Shown here piece by piece: positions 6,901-8,213 of a DNA stretch of 8,213 bases (position 1 is the stretch's first letter; each line of letters starts with the position of its first letter). The DNA is taken from positions 40,339 to 48,551 of the forward strand of contig DCAA01000015.1 in the NCBI GenBank assembly GCA_002311345.1, read 5' to 3'. A program made the position numbers and the translations under genes. The DNA comes from Planctomycetes bacterium UBA1146 (GTDB lineage: Bacteria; Planctomycetota; UBA8108; UBA1146). Under the pieces are notes generated by a model. The model was not told the DNA's origin and did no database searches. It was given only the letters and a program-made list of their open reading frames with translations.

Positions 6901-8213
6901 AGCCACGAGTTGCAAATTGGTGCCATTCTCCACGTGGCAGATGACGCAGCGGTTCGTAAGGGGACGACCCTCTACGAGTGGGATCCCCACTCCCAGTCGA
7001 TCCTCGCTGATGTCAAGGGTTATGCCACCTACGAGGACATCGTCGAAGGGGCTACCCTCAAGATAGAAAAGGATCCGGTTTCGAACCAGGATCGAAGGAT
7101 CATCCTGGAGCACAAGGGTGAGTTGCATCCGCAGATCATCATCCGGACGAAAGCGAAGGGGGGCGACATCGTTGCCGCCTACCCGATTCCGGAACGAGCC
7201 TTCATACAGGTGACAGACAAACAGAAGGTCTCACCGGGCGAACTACTGGCCAAATCTCCCAGAGAGATCACTGGAACACAGGACATCACCGGCGGATTGC
7301 CACGGGTTACCGAGATCTTCGAGGTTCGCAAGCCCAAGAATCCTGCGGTGATCGCAGAGGTCGATGGCACCATCGAGATGGGTGAGAAGAAACGTGGTAA
7401 GGCGATCATCAACGTCGTCACCGATGATGGCGAGATCTACGAACACGTTGTGCCACCCGGAAAGCACTTCAGGGTCACCAAGGGCGACATCGTCATTGCC
7501 GGTCAACCCCTCACCGATGGAGACAAGGTGCCCAAGGACATCCTTCGGGTCGAAGGCGTGGCCGAAGTACAGCGCTACCTCATCGAAGAGGTCCAGGGGG
7601 TGTATCTGTCCCAGAATGTGACCATCAACGATAAGCATATCGAGACGATCATCTGTCAGATGATGAGGAACGTGAGAGTGGTTGAACCCGGAGACAGTGA
7701 CATATTGCCAGACACGCTCGTCGATCGTCATAAATTCCGTGATCTCAGTGATGCATTGGTCGAGGAGGGGAAGATGCCTGCCACCGCCGAACCGATACTC
7801 CAGGGGATCACCAAGGCTGCAGTGCAATCTGATAGTTTCATCTCTGCCGCGAGTTTTCAGGAAACCACCAAGGTTCTCACCGAAGCTGCCCTCAGCGGCA
7901 AGAAGGACAGATTGGTTGGATTGAAAGAGAACGTGATCATGGGTCACATGATCCCGGCGGGAACGGGGTATCGTCAGTACTTCGACAAGGGTGTACGGAA
8001 ACTAGCAGAGCCTCCTTCCGTCGTGAGGGAACCCAGAGAACCGGTACGCATCGGCCAGAAGTCTAAGGTAACAAAACCCCCATCGGATCCGTTGAGGGAT
8101 TTCTTGATGGGGAGTTTGGGTGGAGGTTCGTCTGCTGAAGTTCCCGCAGATGAAACTGTCGGAGAATCGGTTATCCTGGAATCCCCGGACGAGGAGCCTG
8201 TCGCTCAAGAGGT
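3952..8213 (+). CDS. rpoC: DNA-directed RNA polymerase subunit beta' (3' end outside window)
   Basis: Beta' subunit, which carries the catalytic Mg2+ site, clamp and trigger loop of the polymerase. The frame is open for 1420 codons plus two bases with no stop, already longer than E. coli RpoC (1407). Landmarks: zinc site 1 cysteines 65, 67, 80 and 83; GKRVDYSARSV (339-349, with R341 and R347 matching E. coli R346 and R352); NRAPTLHR (419-426); the metal loop NADFDGDQM with D455, D457 and D459; bridge-helix region QIRQLAGMRGLMAKP (about 727-741) continuing through THGARKGLADTALKT; zinc site 2 cysteines 805, 879, 886 and 889; trigger loop LTMRTFHIGG (M923, R924, H927); an SI3-type insert of roughly 170 residues (about 934-1107); ITGGLPRV (1112-1119); and NVIMGHMIPAGTGY near 1327-1340. 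A less conserved tail follows: a PLRDFLMGSLGGGS segment (1380-1393), then an acidic stretch lacking Lys and Arg (1396-1420). Start, length and motifs agree with the family; the wording suggests Planctomycetota or relatives. Confidence 0.98.
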   Translation, partial: MIEPVYDKVNDIGAVNIRLASPTDILSWSQGEVRKPETINYRTYRPEKDGLFCERIFGPERDWECACGKYKGIKHKGIICDRCGVKVAHSRVRRERMGHINLAAPIVHIWFFKAMPSRLGNLLDMKTTHLERVIYYQDYLVIEPGDTPLKEKQLLGEEEYRLARERYGDEFKADMGADAIRTMINRLELNSLFDELKEEYDNTRSKQKRASLIRRLKIIRTVIRSGNKAEWMVLEAVPVIPPDLRPLVLLESGNFATSDLNDLYRRLINRNNRLKKLLDLNAPEVIIRNEKRMLQHSVDALFDNNRCRRPVLGSNNRPLKSLTDMIKGKQGRFRENLLGKRVDYSARSVIAVGPELQLHQCGLPKKIALELFQPFIIRRLKELGYADTIKSAKKMLERKDDEVWDILEEVTQGHPVLLNRAPTLHRMGIQAFEPVLIEGNAILVHPLVCEGFNADFDGDQMAVHLPLSIEAQLEAQNLMLSTNNIFSPAHGNPIIAPSQDIVMGCFYLTLDKEDMPGTEIQFSCIEEVHTAMGSGKVHGHARIKVRFPEEKVIFSSPGVVQEPDEKGFHQTTPGRIIFNDLLDYDDMPFYNHALSKKHLRAVIADCFKILGRRATLKFLDDMKNLGFKAATRSGLSFSIDDLRSPPTKKAIIAATQAQVEEIEKRHQNGVITNDERRSQIIDRWTHTTNQVGDQLMQSLREDTTPGDEYVNPIFVMVESGARGSVTQIRQLAGMRGLMAKPSGEIIETPIKASFREGLRVLEYFSSTHGARKGLADTALKTADSGYLTRKLADVAQNVVVNGHDCGTKGGIAKKAMKRGDKEAIELWARVYGRVSVAEIKDPVSGDVLVEVNGVIDRETAHKIQDLGHDKILVRSPLSCDSPLGCCALCYGMDLSTGILVEQGVAVGIIAAQSIGEPGTQLTMRTFHIGGVASKAVQEPVIRARGAGTVELRETNHVPNKDGNEVVLSRRGILAVVKDGKDLESHELQIGAILHVADDAAVRKGTTLYEWDPHSQSILADVKGYATYEDIVEGATLKIEKDPVSNQDRRIILEHKGELHPQIIIRTKAKGGDIVAAYPIPERAFIQVTDKQKVSPGELLAKSPREITGTQDITGGLPRVTEIFEVRKPKNPAVIAEVDGTIEMGEKKRGKAIINVVTDDGEIYEHVVPPGKHFRVTKGDIVIAGQPLTDGDKVPKDILRVEGVAEVQRYLIEEVQGVYLSQNVTINDKHIETIICQMMRNVRVVEPGDSDILPDTLVDRHKFRDLSDALVEEGKMPATAEPILQGITKAAVQSDSFISAASFQETTKVLTEAALSGKKDRLVGLKENVIMGHMIPAGTGYRQYFDKGVRKLAEPPSVVREPREPVRIGQKSKVTKPPSDPLRDFLMGSLGGGSSAEVPADETVGESVILESPDEEPVAQE

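Noticed and set aside
7243..7947. 234-codon minus-strand open frame opposite rpoC
   Set aside because: It overlaps the conserved C-terminal half of beta' on the other strand and has no recognisable protein features.

Overview
The window is the start of a bacterial rpoB-rpoC transcription operon, read entirely on the + strand. It holds a non-coding leader (1-206), a complete rpoB for the RNA polymerase beta subunit (207-3947), and an rpoC for the beta' subunit that begins 4 bases after the rpoB stop (3952) and is still open at the last base (8213). Together the two genes fill about 97% of the window. No tRNA, rRNA, mobile element, CRISPR array or accessory gene is visible.

Both proteins are intact and carry the catalytic signatures of cellular RNA polymerase. 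Beta has the RPB2 lobe motif, the rifampicin region, the NFED motif, and the lysines of the GDKMAGRHGNKG motif. Beta' has two zinc-binding cysteine sets, the NADFDGD metal-binding loop, the bridge helix and the trigger loop. The trigger loop is split by a long SI3-type insertion, and beta carries insertions at the SI1 and SI2 positions, as in Gram-negative type enzymes. From memory, the wording of the beta' clamp and active-site region resembles Planctomycetota or a related PVC-group bacterium. This placement is an inference (roughly 70% sure) and was not tested by a search. The sequence is moderately GC-rich.

The two subunits form the catalytic core with alpha2 and omega. The 4-base gap implies co-transcription and probably coupled translation at equal stoichiometry. 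In most bacteria rplL lies just upstream; none of the three forward frames in bases 1-206 reads as the L7/L12 C-terminus, so rplL, if present, ends before the window.

The least ordinary parts are: (a) the leader, with several short inverted repeats and three related 10-base direct repeats spaced about two helical turns apart; (b) a variant rifampicin pocket in beta with valines at the positions of E. coli F514 and M515; and (c) an acidic tail on beta' beyond the usual C-terminal motif. I found no new biological system; this is mainly a conserved housekeeping locus.
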